53,376 nucleotides of DNA from JAHJHG01 sp964463425. GTDB taxonomy: Bacteria; Patescibacteriota; Microgenomatia; UBA8517. Shown piece by piece: positions 1-7,539 of the stretch; position 1 is the first letter of the stretch; the number at the start of each line of letters is the position of its first letter. Position numbers and translations under genes: made by a program. Where the stretch lies: the NCBI GenBank assembly GCA_964463425.1, contig CAYXBV010000005.1:1-53376 (forward strand). Direction: 5' to 3'. The notes beneath the pieces were generated by a model. The model did not search any database and was not told the DNA's origin. It saw nothing but the letters and a program-made list of their open reading frames with translations.

Positions 1-2
1 TG

Positions 3-73
3 CTGCGGGACAGGGATTTGAACCCCAATTTCCGCTTCCAAAGAGCGGCGTGCTACCATTACACCATCCCGCA
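3..73 (-). tRNA. tRNA-Gln (anticodon TTG)
   Basis: On the minus strand a full cloverleaf can be drawn. The acceptor strands TGCGGGA and TCCCGCA pair over 7 bp, the D arm contains GGTGTAATGGTAGCAC, the anticodon loop is CTTTGGA (anticodon TTG) and the T loop is TTCAAAT. The discriminator base is G. A complete CCA is not encoded (the sequence continues G-CA). It is the first of three clustered minus-strand tRNA genes. Confidence 0.95.
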
Positions 74-82
74 TTGAATATG

Positions 83-154
83 TGAGCCCGGGAGGATTCG
101 AACCTCCGACCATCAGCTTAAAAGGCTGTTGCTCTGCCACTGAGCTACGGGCCC
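83..154 (-). tRNA. tRNA-Lys (anticodon TTT)
   Basis: The minus-strand cloverleaf has acceptor GGGCCCG paired with CGGGCTC (one G-T pair), D arm TAGCTCAGTGGCAGAGCA, anticodon loop CTTTTAA (anticodon TTT), T arm GGAGG-TTCGAAT-CCTCC and discriminator A. It lies 9 bases from tRNA-Gln and 15 from tRNA-Glu, so the three probably form one transcript. Confidence 0.96.
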
Positions 155-169
155 ATGAGTAGTTCTTGG

Positions 170-242
170 TGACCCCACAGGGACTCGAACCCTGGTTCCA
201 GGCCTGAAAAGCCCGTGTCCTAGGCCACTAGACGATGGGGCC
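170..242 (-). tRNA. tRNA-Glu (anticodon TTC)
   Basis: The minus-strand cloverleaf has acceptor GGCCCCA/TGGGGTC, anticodon stem CGGGC/GCCTG around the loop TTTTCAG (anticodon TTC), T loop TTCGAGT and discriminator A. It is the promoter-proximal member of the Glu-Lys-Gln cluster. Its upstream side faces the divergent TrmH-family gene. Confidence 0.96.
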
Positions 243-311
243 AAGAATATAAACTACCACACTTCTCCAATTCAAGGCCATAGTATTTTACCAAATAACC
301 TCCTGGAATGC

Positions 312-317
312 TACAAT
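312..317 (+). promoter_or_regulatory. -10 box (TACAAT) of the TrmH-family gene
   Basis: TACAAT matches the sigma70 -10 consensus at 5 of 6 positions and ends 11 bases before the ATG at 329. No convincing -35 box and no Shine-Dalgarno sequence are visible. If used, it places the transcription start within a few bases of the ATG at 329 and makes the in-frame ATG at 308 untranscribed. Confidence 0.45.
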
Positions 318-328
318 ATGGCCTAGTT

Positions 329-859
329 ATGGTCAAATTAAACGCAAAACAATTAAGAAAATCCGAGCCTAGTAAAAAAGAGGTTGAAAAGATAGAGAGA
401 AAACCAATATATTTTGTTTTGGATAGGATCATTGATACCTACAATACCGGCTCCCTATTTCGATTAGCCGATGCTGTTGCTGTTGAAAAAATGTATCTCT
501 GTGGTGATATGGAATATCCCCCCTCTTCTCGAATACACAAAGCAGCTGTAGGAACTGAGAAATGGGTACCTTGGGAGAAAAAGGAATCCACTCTTTCTAC
601 TGTTAAAGAATTGAAAAAGAAAGGTGTTCAAATAATCGTTGTTGAGCAGGATAGTCGGTCTGTTTCGTATAAAGATATTCAGCCCCAATTCCCTGTTGCT
701 ATTGTTGCAGGTAGTGAAACGGGAGGGATAGAAAAAGAGGTATTAGATGAAGCGGATATCATCGTTGAACTACCAATGCTTGGCATAAACACGTCCTTTA
801 ATGTCTGGGGTTCTGCAGCCGTTATCTCATATAAAGTGCTAGAATTTATTAAGAAATGA
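329..859 (+). CDS. TrmH/SpoU-family RNA 2'-O-methyltransferase
   Basis: The product is a SPOUT methyltransferase predicted to transfer a methyl group from S-adenosylmethionine to a ribose 2'-OH of tRNA or rRNA. All three SpoU motifs are visible: an Asn/Arg motif 1 (YNTGSLFRLADA), motif 2 (VAGSETGGI) and motif 3 (LPMLGINTSFNVWGSAAV), which builds the trefoil-knot cofactor site. The protein is about 176 residues, a catalytic domain without the N-terminal RNA-binding extension of RlmB. An in-frame ATG at 308 exists, but a -10-like TACAAT lies between the two starts, so 329 is preferred. It overlaps the next gene by 4 bases (ATGA). The target RNA cannot be told from the sequence. Confidence 0.88.
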   Translation: MVKLNAKQLRKSEPSKKEVEKIERKPIYFVLDRIIDTYNTGSLFRLADAVAVEKMYLCGDMEYPPSSRIHKAAVGTEKWVPWEKKESTLSTVKELKKKGVQIIVVEQDSRSVSYKDIQPQFPVAIVAGSETGGIEKEVLDEADIIVELPMLGINTSFNVWGSAAVISYKVLEFIKK

Positions 860-1110
860 AAAACTTGCCCAAAAGTATCTTTTCCCTATTAATAGCCCTC
901 CTTTTTGTTGGCACCCTTCTCATCCTCCCCGATGCCGATGTCTCTTTTAAAAAACAACTTGCCTTTCTTGCCAAGAGCGATAGCACCGCAGTTGCTTTTG
1001 GCTACTATTTATTTCAAAAAATAATATCGGGAGCCATAATCATTTTTCTTACCATAACAATCTCCATTGCTGGACACAGAGCGGTAAAGAAATACAGAAG
1101 CGAAATTTGA
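856..1110 (+). CDS. Small two-helix membrane protein of unknown function
   Basis: This 84-residue protein has two strongly hydrophobic segments (about residues 8-25 and 56-74) separated by a polar stretch, with a basic C-terminus (HRAVKKYRSEI). I do not recognise a family. Its ATG overlaps the stop of the TrmH-family gene in an ATGA arrangement, so it is probably translationally coupled to it. It runs convergently into the DsbA-like gene with only two bases between the stop codons, leaving no room for a separate terminator. Confidence 0.6.
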   Translation: MKNLPKSIFSLLIALLFVGTLLILPDADVSFKKQLAFLAKSDSTAVAFGYYLFQKIISGAIIIFLTITISIAGHRAVKKYRSEI

Positions 1111-1112
1111 GG

Positions 1113-1880
1113 TTATCGACTTTCAAGCGCTAAGTCTATTGCTTGCTTTAAGGTTTCAAGAGGAACTGCTCCAGGTATAATCCAAGCCTCTCCCTTATCA
1201 TTGATAATAAAATTACCAGGTGTACCGTTTACTCCAGCGGCCAATCCGCCTTGATATTGATTTTCAACTTTTTCGTCTTGGCTTCCAGAATCTATACATT
1301 CTGCAAATTTATCCGCATCAAGACCAATACTTGCAGCCACGCTTTTTAAACCTGTATTAGTGAGGTTTGTTTCTGGATCTTCAAATCCTATTGACAAAAA
1401 ATCCCAAAAACTATCATTTCCACCTATCTCAGCAGCGCACTCAGAAGCGATTGCCGCTGGGCGTGCATTAGAATGAATAGCGTCAAGAGGATATTGCCTA
1501 TAAACCCAAGCGATATCATCGCCATATTCTTCTTTTGCTTGTTCTGCCGTAAGGTGAAAAGTAGAACAATATGGACATTCTAGATCTGAGTATTCAATTA
1601 AAATGATTTTTGCATCCTTACTCCCTTTAATATGATCGTCGTCACTAATAGGAGCTATGTTTTTAGCTTGCTCTTCGGTTAGTTTCCCATCTGGTGATGG
1701 TTGCCCCACGTCTACAGGTTCAGTTAAACTATCTGCTTTTAAACTATCTGCTTTCCCCCCCTCAAGAGTGCTTACTTTTTGCCAAAGAATACCGACACCA
1801 AAAGTAAGTATGATTGTTACAATCAGAAGAATTGGAGTTATTTTCTCGAAAGAACTTTCTTTTGTGGACTTCTCAACCAT
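1113..1880 (-). CDS. DsbA-like thiol:disulfide oxidoreductase, membrane anchored
   Basis: The 255-residue protein has one N-terminal membrane segment (about residues 14-33), a polar linker and a thioredoxin-fold domain with the active-site motif ECPYCSTFH and a cis-proline loop (GVNGTPGNF). This is the layout of the DsbA/BdbD-type exported oxidoreductases that introduce or isomerise disulfides outside the membrane. Extra cysteines occur in SECAAE and AECIDSG. It follows thioredoxin reductase with 18 bases between them, so it probably ends the redox gene group. No VKOR or DsbB re-oxidation partner is visible in the window. Confidence 0.88.
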   Translation of the reverse strand: MVEKSTKESSFEKITPILLIVTIILTFGVGILWQKVSTLEGGKADSLKADSLTEPVDVGQPSPDGKLTEEQAKNIAPISDDDHIKGSKDAKIILIEYSDLECPYCSTFHLTAEQAKEEYGDDIAWVYRQYPLDAIHSNARPAAIASECAAEIGGNDSFWDFLSIGFEDPETNLTNTGLKSVAASIGLDADKFAECIDSGSQDEKVENQYQGGLAAGVNGTPGNFIINDKGEAWIIPGAVPLETLKQAIDLALESR

Positions 1881-1898
1881 ATGGAGATATTGCTTGAA

Positions 1899-2897
1899 TT
1901 ATCCCTGTTTGTCAATAGTTGATGTTCGTATTATGTTTTCCTTTTTTTCGTCTAAATATCTTAGTGCTTCCATACCAGCCATACAACCAAAACCAGCCGC
2001 TGTAACTGCCTGACGATAATGATAATCATGAACATCTCCAGCTACAAATACACCTTCCATACTCGTTTTTGTATTGTCACGGACAATAATATATCCTTTT
2101 TCATCAAGCTCTAATTTACCCTTAACAACAGTTGTCGATGGAATGTGTCCTATAGCTACAAATACCCCTTCTACCACAAGCTCACCTGTCTCCCCTGTTT
2201 TATTATTCTCTAATAATATTTTTTCTAATTTATTTTCGCCCACAAACTCTTTTACTTCAGAATTCCAAATCACTTTAATTTTTTTGTTTTCCCCTACACG
2301 CTTTTGCATGGCCGCTGAAGCTCTAAATTCTTCTTTTCGATAAACTATGGTCACTAACTTCGAATATTTTGAAAGAACCAAGGCTTCTTCCATGGCAGAA
2401 TCTCCACCCCCGATAACAGCTACGTCTTTGTCTTTAAAAAAGGGAGCATCGCAAGGGGCACAAGAAGAGACACCTCGACCTCGCAACTTATCTTCACCTG
2501 AAACTCCCAACCACTTAGTTTCGGCACCCGTAGCAACAATTACTGCTCTTGCCAAATATTTTGTCCCACCGGCTGTTAATTCGAGATATTTCTTCCCTGA
2601 ATCAATAGTGTCAACATTTTTCCCTATAAATTCTGCCCCAAATCTTTCGCTCTGGTCTTTCATTTTTTGCATTAACTCAGGACCCTGAATACCTTCAGAG
2701 AACCCGGGGTAATTGTCTACTTCTGTTGTTAACATTAATTGCCCTCCCCAATTTTCTCCTCCCAATATCAAAGTTGAAGCTGCTCCTCTAGTTGTATAAA
2801 TAGCGGCTGTTAGTGAAGCAGGACCAGAGCCAACAATGGCAACATCCCAAGGCTCTGTGGAGTCTTTCGGTTTTTGTGCAAATTCAATTATTTCCAT
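1899..2897 (-). CDS. trxB: Thioredoxin reductase (NADPH)
   Basis: The flavoprotein reduces thioredoxin with NADPH. Visible are the N-terminal FAD-binding Rossmann motif (GSGPAS, residues 23-28), the redox-active CAPC (C146 and C149) in place of the common CATC, the NADPH-binding GGGDSAMEEA, and the C-terminal FAD motif GVFVAGD. Its 332 residues fit the low-molecular-weight bacterial type (about 310-330). It sits in the same strand group as thioredoxin and a DsbA-like protein, so the TrxB/TrxA pair and an exported oxidoreductase are encoded together. A stem-loop lies just upstream. Confidence 0.94.
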   Translation of the reverse strand: MEIIEFAQKPKDSTEPWDVAIVGSGPASLTAAIYTTRGAASTLILGGENWGGQLMLTTEVDNYPGFSEGIQGPELMQKMKDQSERFGAEFIGKNVDTIDSGKKYLELTAGGTKYLARAVIVATGAETKWLGVSGEDKLRGRGVSSCAPCDAPFFKDKDVAVIGGGDSAMEEALVLSKYSKLVTIVYRKEEFRASAAMQKRVGENKKIKVIWNSEVKEFVGENKLEKILLENNKTGETGELVVEGVFVAIGHIPSTTVVKGKLELDEKGYIIVRDNTKTSMEGVFVAGDVHDYHYRQAVTAAGFGCMAGMEALRYLDEKKENIIRTSTIDKQG

Positions 2898-2926
2898 TTC
2901 GTATATATTTCTACAGAAACAGGCAA

Positions 2927-2945
2927 GCCTAATAATCCATTAGGC
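2927..2945 (-). other. Perfect 7-bp stem-loop upstream of trxB
   Basis: GCCTAAT and ATTAGGC form a perfect 7-bp inverted repeat around a 5-base loop, in the gap between the Pro/Thr-rich gene and trxB. On the minus strand no T-run follows directly, so it does not look like a classical rho-independent terminator. It may be an intercistronic processing, stability or attenuation element. On the plus strand a T-rich stretch follows after 10 bases, but no plus-strand gene ends here. Confidence 0.45.
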
Positions 2946-2972
2946 CGCCTTCTTCCTTTTTTAGAATAATTC

Positions 2973-3239
2973 TTATACCGCAGAAGGTGTTCCTGCTCCA
3001 GGTGTACCCTCTCCTTCTCCCGTTGTTGATTCAGGAGTTGTTGGTGCTGGCACTGGTGCTGGAACTTCTGGTGTTTCTGGTGCTGGTTGATCGACCGGCT
3101 CCGGAGTAACCACTGGCTCCACTGGCTGATCCGTTGGTACCACTGGAGGAGTTTGATCTCCAACAGCAGGCTGATCAGTTACTGTAGATACAGGTGTTGT
3201 TACGCCTGTGTCATTAGTTTTGTCTTGATTAGGATCCAT
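2973..3239 (-). CDS. Proline/threonine-rich low-complexity small protein
   Basis: About 88 residues, dominated by Pro, Thr, Val, Gln, Asp and Glu with short PxP/TPE/DQP repeats and a Gly-rich tail ending GAGTPSAV. No signal peptide, membrane segment or known domain is visible. A strong ribosome binding site (GGAGGGGG) favours the ATG at 3239; the upstream in-frame GTG at 3248 would lie only 2-3 bases from it. It lies between trxA and trxB on the same strand. The composition suggests a disordered linker-like or acidic partner protein; I do not assign a function. Confidence 0.65.
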   Translation of the reverse strand: MDPNQDKTNDTGVTTPVSTVTDQPAVGDQTPPVVPTDQPVEPVVTPEPVDQPAPETPEVPAPVPAPTTPESTTGEGEGTPGAGTPSAV

Positions 3240-3258
3240 ATTACTCACCCCCTCCTAA

Positions 3259-3579
3259 TTAAATACCCGTTTTTATTAAATCTTCAAATACTTGTTTTCC
3301 TGCAAAGCCGATCTGGCGACCTATTTCTTTTCCTTCTTTAACTAGGACAGTTGTGGGAATAGACATAACGTCATAATCTGCGGCCGCTTTTTGGTTGTCA
3401 TCTATATTAATTTTAACAACCTGAATTTTCCCCTCATACTCTTTGGCGAGTTCGTCTAATACTGGTCCTGCCATTCGACAAGGACCGCACCATGGAGCCC
3501 AAAAATCAACCAAGACAGGAATCGGAGATTTTAAAACTTTTTCTTCAAAATTAGCATCTGTTATTTCTATCGTTGCCAT
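3259..3579 (-). CDS. trxA: Thioredoxin
   Basis: This is a 106-residue thioredoxin with the canonical active site WCGPC (W30-C34), the buried acidic FWAPW strand region and the cis-proline loop (SIPTTV). It is a dithiol reductant recycled by the adjacent thioredoxin reductase. The open frame continues 13 codons further upstream, but a good -35/-10 pair lies inside that extension and the family starts at MATIEI, so 3579 is the start. No Shine-Dalgarno is present; the -10 box ends 9 bases before the ATG, suggesting a nearly leaderless mRNA. Confidence 0.95.
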   Translation of the reverse strand: MATIEITDANFEEKVLKSPIPVLVDFWAPWCGPCRMAGPVLDELAKEYEGKIQVVKINIDDNQKAAADYDVMSIPTTVLVKEGKEIGRQIGFAGKQVFEDLIKTGI

Positions 3580-3588
3580 ACGGTTTTC

Positions 3589-3618
3589 ACTATACCGAGC
3601 TAAACCTCGCTCAGTCAA
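3589..3618 (-). promoter_or_regulatory. Sigma70-type promoter of trxA
   Basis: On the minus strand TTGACT (3618-3613), an 18-base spacer and TATAGT (3594-3589) are followed after 9 bases by the trxA ATG. Expected transcription would start about 2-3 bases before the start codon. Confidence 0.65.
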
Positions 3619-3655
3619 TACTCAAAGCCAACACTACTATCAAAAAAAATCATCC

Positions 3656-4189
3656 CTACAAAACAAAACTCAACAAAATCAATACTAAAAACATGATTAG
3701 CCAATATATTTTTATTTGTTTTTTGGTTATTTCTATCTCATATCCCCCAGTCCAATTGCTCAGGTTGCCTGTTTCTAAATAGTCAACAGCCTGATCAACT
3801 AAAAGATGCAAAAAGAATGCCAATACAATTCCGCGTGCAAACAAACTTCCAGATGAAGTCACTACCAACAAAGCAAGAATAACAAAAACTAACTGGAAAA
3901 TACCTGAGTGGAATATTAGTTTTTTTCTTTCGCTTCGAGATTCCAATAAAAGACGAAAAGACTTTGAAAAGTTCCTTTTACCCATCATATAGCCAACTCT
4001 CTGTGAAGTAAGCTCATGGGGTCTTAAAAAAAATATATATATGAAATGGTCTAGGTCAGGCAGAAGATTACCAACCAAGCCCCCTACCCAGAAGGGCCAG
4101 TATGATAAGTTCATCCAATCTTTGGTCAAAGAAATAAAAATAAAAAGGGAGATTAAAAATGAATAATGGATAAGAATTTCTTTTTTCAT
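3656..4189 (-). CDS. DUF457/YdjM-like membrane metal-dependent hydrolase family protein
   Basis: The 177-residue protein has about four hydrophobic segments and the pattern typical of the DUF457 (YdjM) family: GNLLPDLDH near residue 45, a His in the second region (IFHSGIFQ), and LHLLVDQAVDYL in the third. The Asp/His residues at the membrane edge are thought to bind metal in that family; no substrate is firmly known. It is the last gene of the minus-strand train starting at 8495 and lies 27 bases after the acylphosphatase gene. The assignment rests on the PDxDH-type motif and topology only. Confidence 0.62.
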   Translation of the reverse strand: MKKEILIHYSFLISLFIFISLTKDWMNLSYWPFWVGGLVGNLLPDLDHFIYIFFLRPHELTSQRVGYMMGKRNFSKSFRLLLESRSERKKLIFHSGIFQLVFVILALLVVTSSGSLFARGIVLAFFLHLLVDQAVDYLETGNLSNWTGGYEIEITKKQIKIYWLIMFLVLILLSFVL

Positions 4190-4216
4190 TGCGGCAGTTT
4201 ATTTAAGAATACTTTA

Positions 4217-4492
4217 TTACCTTCTAATTTCAAAACTCTCATGCCTGTTGCTGACCTTTTCCCATTTAACACCCACCTTCTCCACCTTCGACGCACTGGG
4301 GCCTGCCCAACAACTATCAATTATTTCCTTTATTGTTTCTTTTGGTCCTTCAAAAACAGCCTCCACACGCCCGTCTGTGAGATTCTTTACCCATCCAACC
4401 AAACCTAATTTTTTGGCTTTGGAACGAACCCAAATACGATAGAAAACACCTTGAACTTTTCCCTCAATAAAAACGTGTGCCTTGGTTACCAT
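4217..4492 (-). CDS. acyP: Acylphosphatase
   Basis: This 91-residue protein hydrolyses acyl phosphates such as acetyl phosphate or 1,3-bisphosphoglycerate. The phosphate-binding signature GKVQGVFYR with catalytic Arg19 and the second signature KNLTDGRVE with catalytic Asn37 are both intact. The length is as expected for the family (about 90). It starts directly after the stop of the CvpA-CAP gene, with no bases between them, so it belongs to the same operon. Confidence 0.94.
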   Translation of the reverse strand: MVTKAHVFIEGKVQGVFYRIWVRSKAKKLGLVGWVKNLTDGRVEAVFEGPKETIKEIIDSCWAGPSASKVEKVGVKWEKVSNRHESFEIRR

Positions 4493-5470
4493 CTAGTTAG
4501 TGAACACCTGAACAAACATCTTTCCATACACCCCATTATCGATTACCCCGATACCAACTTTCTTAAACCTTGGCTCCAATATATTCTCTCGATGACCTTC
4601 CGAATTCATTAATCCAACATGAGCTGTTGAAACCGTTGGGGCAAGAGCAAGGTTTTCGCCAGCATAACTATAATCTATTCCAGCCTCCGTCATCCTATCG
4701 CCCACATCTTCCTCTTCTGGCGAAACATGGCCAAAATATTTTCTTTCCCACATGTCCGTCGCGTGGTCTCTGGCTACCAAAACAACTTCTGGGCTCCAAT
4801 CAAGCTTACTTAATCCAATCGCCTCCCTCTCTTCATTTACTAATTTGAAAATCTCTTCTTCTGAAACTTCATCTATTAATAGCTCTTGTGTTTCGACCTC
4901 AAGAGGTACCCTTTCTTTGCTGCCAGGTTTAATCGTGAAGTAAGTAAGGGAATCTTCAATAACACCACCAAAAACTTGATTTATCTTGCTCTCTATTCCT
5001 GATGTCTGTTCTAAAATATATCCCCCAATCTTTGATTCTGTCGTACTTAATTTAATGCCGGGTGAAACAGGAAGACCGAGAATAAGCGTTAGAATAAAAG
5101 CAACAATAATCAAGCTCTCCCCTAGGGCAGGTAAAACTGCCCATATTTTTTGCCCTTTTAATTTTAAATACTTTTTAGGCAACTTTGTAATAGCATGGCC
5201 CAGAAAATGGCCCAACAATGCTTCTGTAAGTATGGCTGTTATTAAAAACCCCAAAGCATTTGATACCGATGGAGATAAAGAAAAATTAGTGCGAAGCAAG
5301 CCAGCCAAAAATTGATATGCGCGAAAAGAGATAAGCAGTGATCCCAAGAAAGAAAAGAAATCCGCAAGAATTACCCAAAAACCATGCCTCACACCCTCAA
5401 CTACAAAAAATATTACGATAATAAGAATTATTAAATCTATCCAATTTCCGTTTAGAGCAAGTGTGTTCAT
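4493..5470 (-). CDS. CvpA-type membrane domain fused to an extracellular CAP/SCP domain
   Basis: The N-terminal part (about 150 residues) carries four hydrophobic segments with the CvpA/colicin-V-production look (NWIDLIILIIVIFFVVEGVRHG and following helices). The C-terminal third is a CAP (cysteine-rich secretory/PR-1) domain: LVNEEREAIGLSKL, ARDHATDMWERKYFGH, GENLA and a terminal MFVQVF strand. The CAP domain should lie outside the membrane. Bacterial CAP domains are proposed to bind or cut lipids or peptidoglycan-associated material, but no activity can be read here. The open frame extends to 5518, but the ATG at 5470 overlaps the previous stop (ATGA) and begins right before the first helix, so it is preferred. 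Confidence 0.82.
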   Translation of the reverse strand: MNTLALNGNWIDLIILIIVIFFVVEGVRHGFWVILADFFSFLGSLLISFRAYQFLAGLLRTNFSLSPSVSNALGFLITAILTEALLGHFLGHAITKLPKKYLKLKGQKIWAVLPALGESLIIVAFILTLILGLPVSPGIKLSTTESKIGGYILEQTSGIESKINQVFGGVIEDSLTYFTIKPGSKERVPLEVETQELLIDEVSEEEIFKLVNEEREAIGLSKLDWSPEVVLVARDHATDMWERKYFGHVSPEEEDVGDRMTEAGIDYSYAGENLALAPTVSTAHVGLMNSEGHRENILEPRFKKVGIGVIDNGVYGKMFVQVFTN

Positions 5471-5787
5471 TTTTGTTTTTTTGCTTTTGACTCTTTCTTT
5501 AACTGCTGCAATTTCCACATAAACAATCTTGGTTTGCTTTTAACGTTTGCGGCATCTTTAACAAAGTTTTTTGCCGACTCTAATAAGCCGCGGGGAGTTT
5601 CTTTGGCAAGTTTTATATATAAAGATGTACCTTTTAAATCACCTAATTCCTTTGCCAACTCGTAACCATATTTCTGAAACTCGCGGGAAACATACTTGTC
5701 TTTATCGTCTATTTTATATTTCTTTAATACGTCTCCCACTAACGAAAACTCTTTGTTTTTGCCTCTTTTTTTAATATATTTTGTCAT
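5467..5787 (-). CDS. Unknown basic protein
   Basis: A 106-residue Lys-rich protein (MTKYIKKRGKNKEF start, KESKAKKQK end) with predicted helices and no membrane segment. I do not recognise a domain. The high lysine content and soluble helical character would suit nucleic-acid or ribosome binding, but this is only inference. It overlaps MFS by 4 bases upstream and the CvpA-CAP gene by 4 bases downstream, so it is tightly embedded in the operon. Confidence 0.65.
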   Translation of the reverse strand: MTKYIKKRGKNKEFSLVGDVLKKYKIDDKDKYVSREFQKYGYELAKELGDLKGTSLYIKLAKETPRGLLESAKNFVKDAANVKSKPRLFMWKLQQLKKESKAKKQK

Positions 5788-6989
5788 TTGTTCTCTAGTC
5801 TTTTTTTGTAAACAGCAATCAATGGCAGCGTACTAAAAACAGCAGCAATAATAAAAGCATCTTCTAGGCGACCACCATATAACATCCAAATAATCAGTAT
5901 TCCCAAGGATATTAATCCGCCAATCGTTAAAGTCGTTTCTCTAAAAAGAATCGCCCTTGCTGCTCCTCCCTCAATACCCTTTTTATACGCCAGTGCATTT
6001 AGTGGCAGTGAGACCATTCTTTGTCCAAAATTCCAAATACTGTCGGCTAAGATGAAAGCGGGTACGCTTTTCTTTACGATCTTGATGATCCAAGCCACCG
6101 TTGTTAGCGGCGCCCCAATAGAAATAATTTTTCTTTCCCCTTGTTTGTCTACCCATCTCCCCAGAATTAATGAAAAAACAGCTGCTGAGAATGCCGCTAC
6201 AGACACCACTGTTCCCAAACTAATTACTTGCCCAAAAAATATAAACAAAAATACTGGCCAAATTACGGCAAAAAGAATACCCTCTGCCGAAGAACCGATA
6301 TAAGATAACGAAATAGATTTATGGCTCTTAATTAAAGAAATCACTTCTGAAAATTTAATATCTCTTCTTTGTTTCCTTTCGTGATTTTTGCCCAATAAAA
6401 GAAGCGCCAGGGCCATAAAAATTGCTGAAAATATATATAGGGAGTTGTATCCCAAAAAACTAATCAACAACGCCCCAAAAAAAGGAGAGACAACACCAAC
6501 AATTGTCTCTATAAACCCAGCCTCTCCAATATTAATCCCAAAATGAGCATTGTCCCCCTCCTTAATAAAGTACCCGTGGTAACCCCACCAATAAAAGCCC
6601 GCGTGGATTCCCCAAAAAATAGCCGCCGGTATCAATAAATAAGGCAAGGTCGAAGTAAAAACCAAACACAAAACAAAAAAGACAAAAGGCACAAATGAAG
6701 CCCAGATCATACTCTTAAAACCAATTTTCTGACTTAAGTTTTCAGAAAAAACCAGGCTTGAAATTTTTGATAACAAAATAATCACGTAATACAAAAGGAC
6801 TACAATAATCGCGTAATGTGGTTCTAGTTGATACTTAAGTCCAATTTCGTATATATAAATTGGAGAAAAAATAGAAATAAGAGTTACGGCTGCCCTTCGC
6901 GCTGCCCCACTAAACAGTAAAGGTCCTAAATCATTTTTACGATAGTTTAAAAAATTTAAATTATTTGCAAAACGGCGAGAGAACATCAT
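5784..6989 (-). CDS. Major facilitator superfamily transporter
   Basis: The 401-residue polytopic protein has about 11-12 hydrophobic helices in two halves separated by a charged loop (KNHERKQRRDIKFSEV, near residue 205). A second-half loop, GRWVDKQGERK, resembles the GxLaDrxGrr motif of MFS proteins. The substrate cannot be told; similar proteins are often labelled as sugar or multidrug carriers. It starts with TAATG overlap after pth and overlaps the next gene by 4 bases. Confidence 0.78.
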   Translation of the reverse strand: MMFSRRFANNLNFLNYRKNDLGPLLFSGAARRAAVTLISIFSPIYIYEIGLKYQLEPHYAIIVVLLYYVIILLSKISSLVFSENLSQKIGFKSMIWASFVPFVFFVLCLVFTSTLPYLLIPAAIFWGIHAGFYWWGYHGYFIKEGDNAHFGINIGEAGFIETIVGVVSPFFGALLISFLGYNSLYIFSAIFMALALLLLGKNHERKQRRDIKFSEVISLIKSHKSISLSYIGSSAEGILFAVIWPVFLFIFFGQVISLGTVVSVAAFSAAVFSLILGRWVDKQGERKIISIGAPLTTVAWIIKIVKKSVPAFILADSIWNFGQRMVSLPLNALAYKKGIEGGAARAILFRETTLTIGGLISLGILIIWMLYGGRLEDAFIIAAVFSTLPLIAVYKKRLENK

Positions 6990-7522
6990 TAATTATTATT
7001 TACTAGAGATAGTACTTCACGACCTACTTTAATAACTACTGGAGACATCTCTTCAAATTCATCTTCTGTAAAATTTTGCAAAACGTAAGCCTTGCCGGAA
7101 ATCTTGTTTTCTTTATCCCTATTTTCCACACCAATCCTTACTCTCCAAAAGTCGGTTTTTCCTATTTTTTCCTCGATTGATTTTACCCCATTATGAAGCT
7201 TGGGACCTTTGCCTTGTTGAATTTTATAGTTTCCAAAATCAATATCTAAATCATCATGTATTACCCATAAATCTGAGCTTTTTACTTTATATTGATCAAT
7301 TAATTTCTTCACCGCTTCTCCTGATTGATTCATGTAGGTTTGGGGTTTAACCAGAACATATAAGTTCTCATTTTTAATTATTGTAGCTTGAGTTTTTTTG
7401 ACAGAAGACCATTCCTTATTAAGCAACGTTTTTGCTATCTCGTCCACAATCATGAATCCACTATTGTGGCGGTTGTCTTTGTGCTGATCTCCCGGATTAC
7501 CTAAACCTACTATTAATTTCAT
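6989..7522 (-). CDS. pth: Peptidyl-tRNA hydrolase
   Basis: The enzyme cleaves the ester bond of peptidyl-tRNAs released prematurely from ribosomes. The start MKLIVGLGNPG, Asn9, catalytic His19 (RHNSGF) and Asp90 (IHDDLD) match the family. Its 177 residues are slightly shorter than E. coli Pth (194), mainly at the C-terminus. It shares one base with the MFS start (TAATG) and follows pcm by 17 bases. Confidence 0.95.
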   Translation of the reverse strand: MKLIVGLGNPGDQHKDNRHNSGFMIVDEIAKTLLNKEWSSVKKTQATIIKNENLYVLVKPQTYMNQSGEAVKKLIDQYKVKSSDLWVIHDDLDIDFGNYKIQQGKGPKLHNGVKSIEEKIGKTDFWRVRIGVENRDKENKISGKAYVLQNFTEDEFEEMSPVVIKVGREVLSLVNNN

Positions 7523-7539
7523 CTATTCAATTTTAACAC

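Noticed and set aside
2927..2945. Rho-independent terminator for the Pro/Thr-rich gene
   Set aside because: The stem is only 7 bp with no T-run directly after it on the minus strand.
2888..3163. Alternative 91-residue Gln/Leu-rich ORF between trxA and trxB
   Set aside because: It is a frame shadow of the Pro/Thr-rich gene, which has the strong ribosome binding site; its composition is that of a shifted repeat.
5471..5518. Upstream extension of the CvpA-CAP gene
   Set aside because: It overlaps the end of the preceding gene, is Lys-rich and does not belong to the membrane domain; an ATGA coupling start at 5470 is better.
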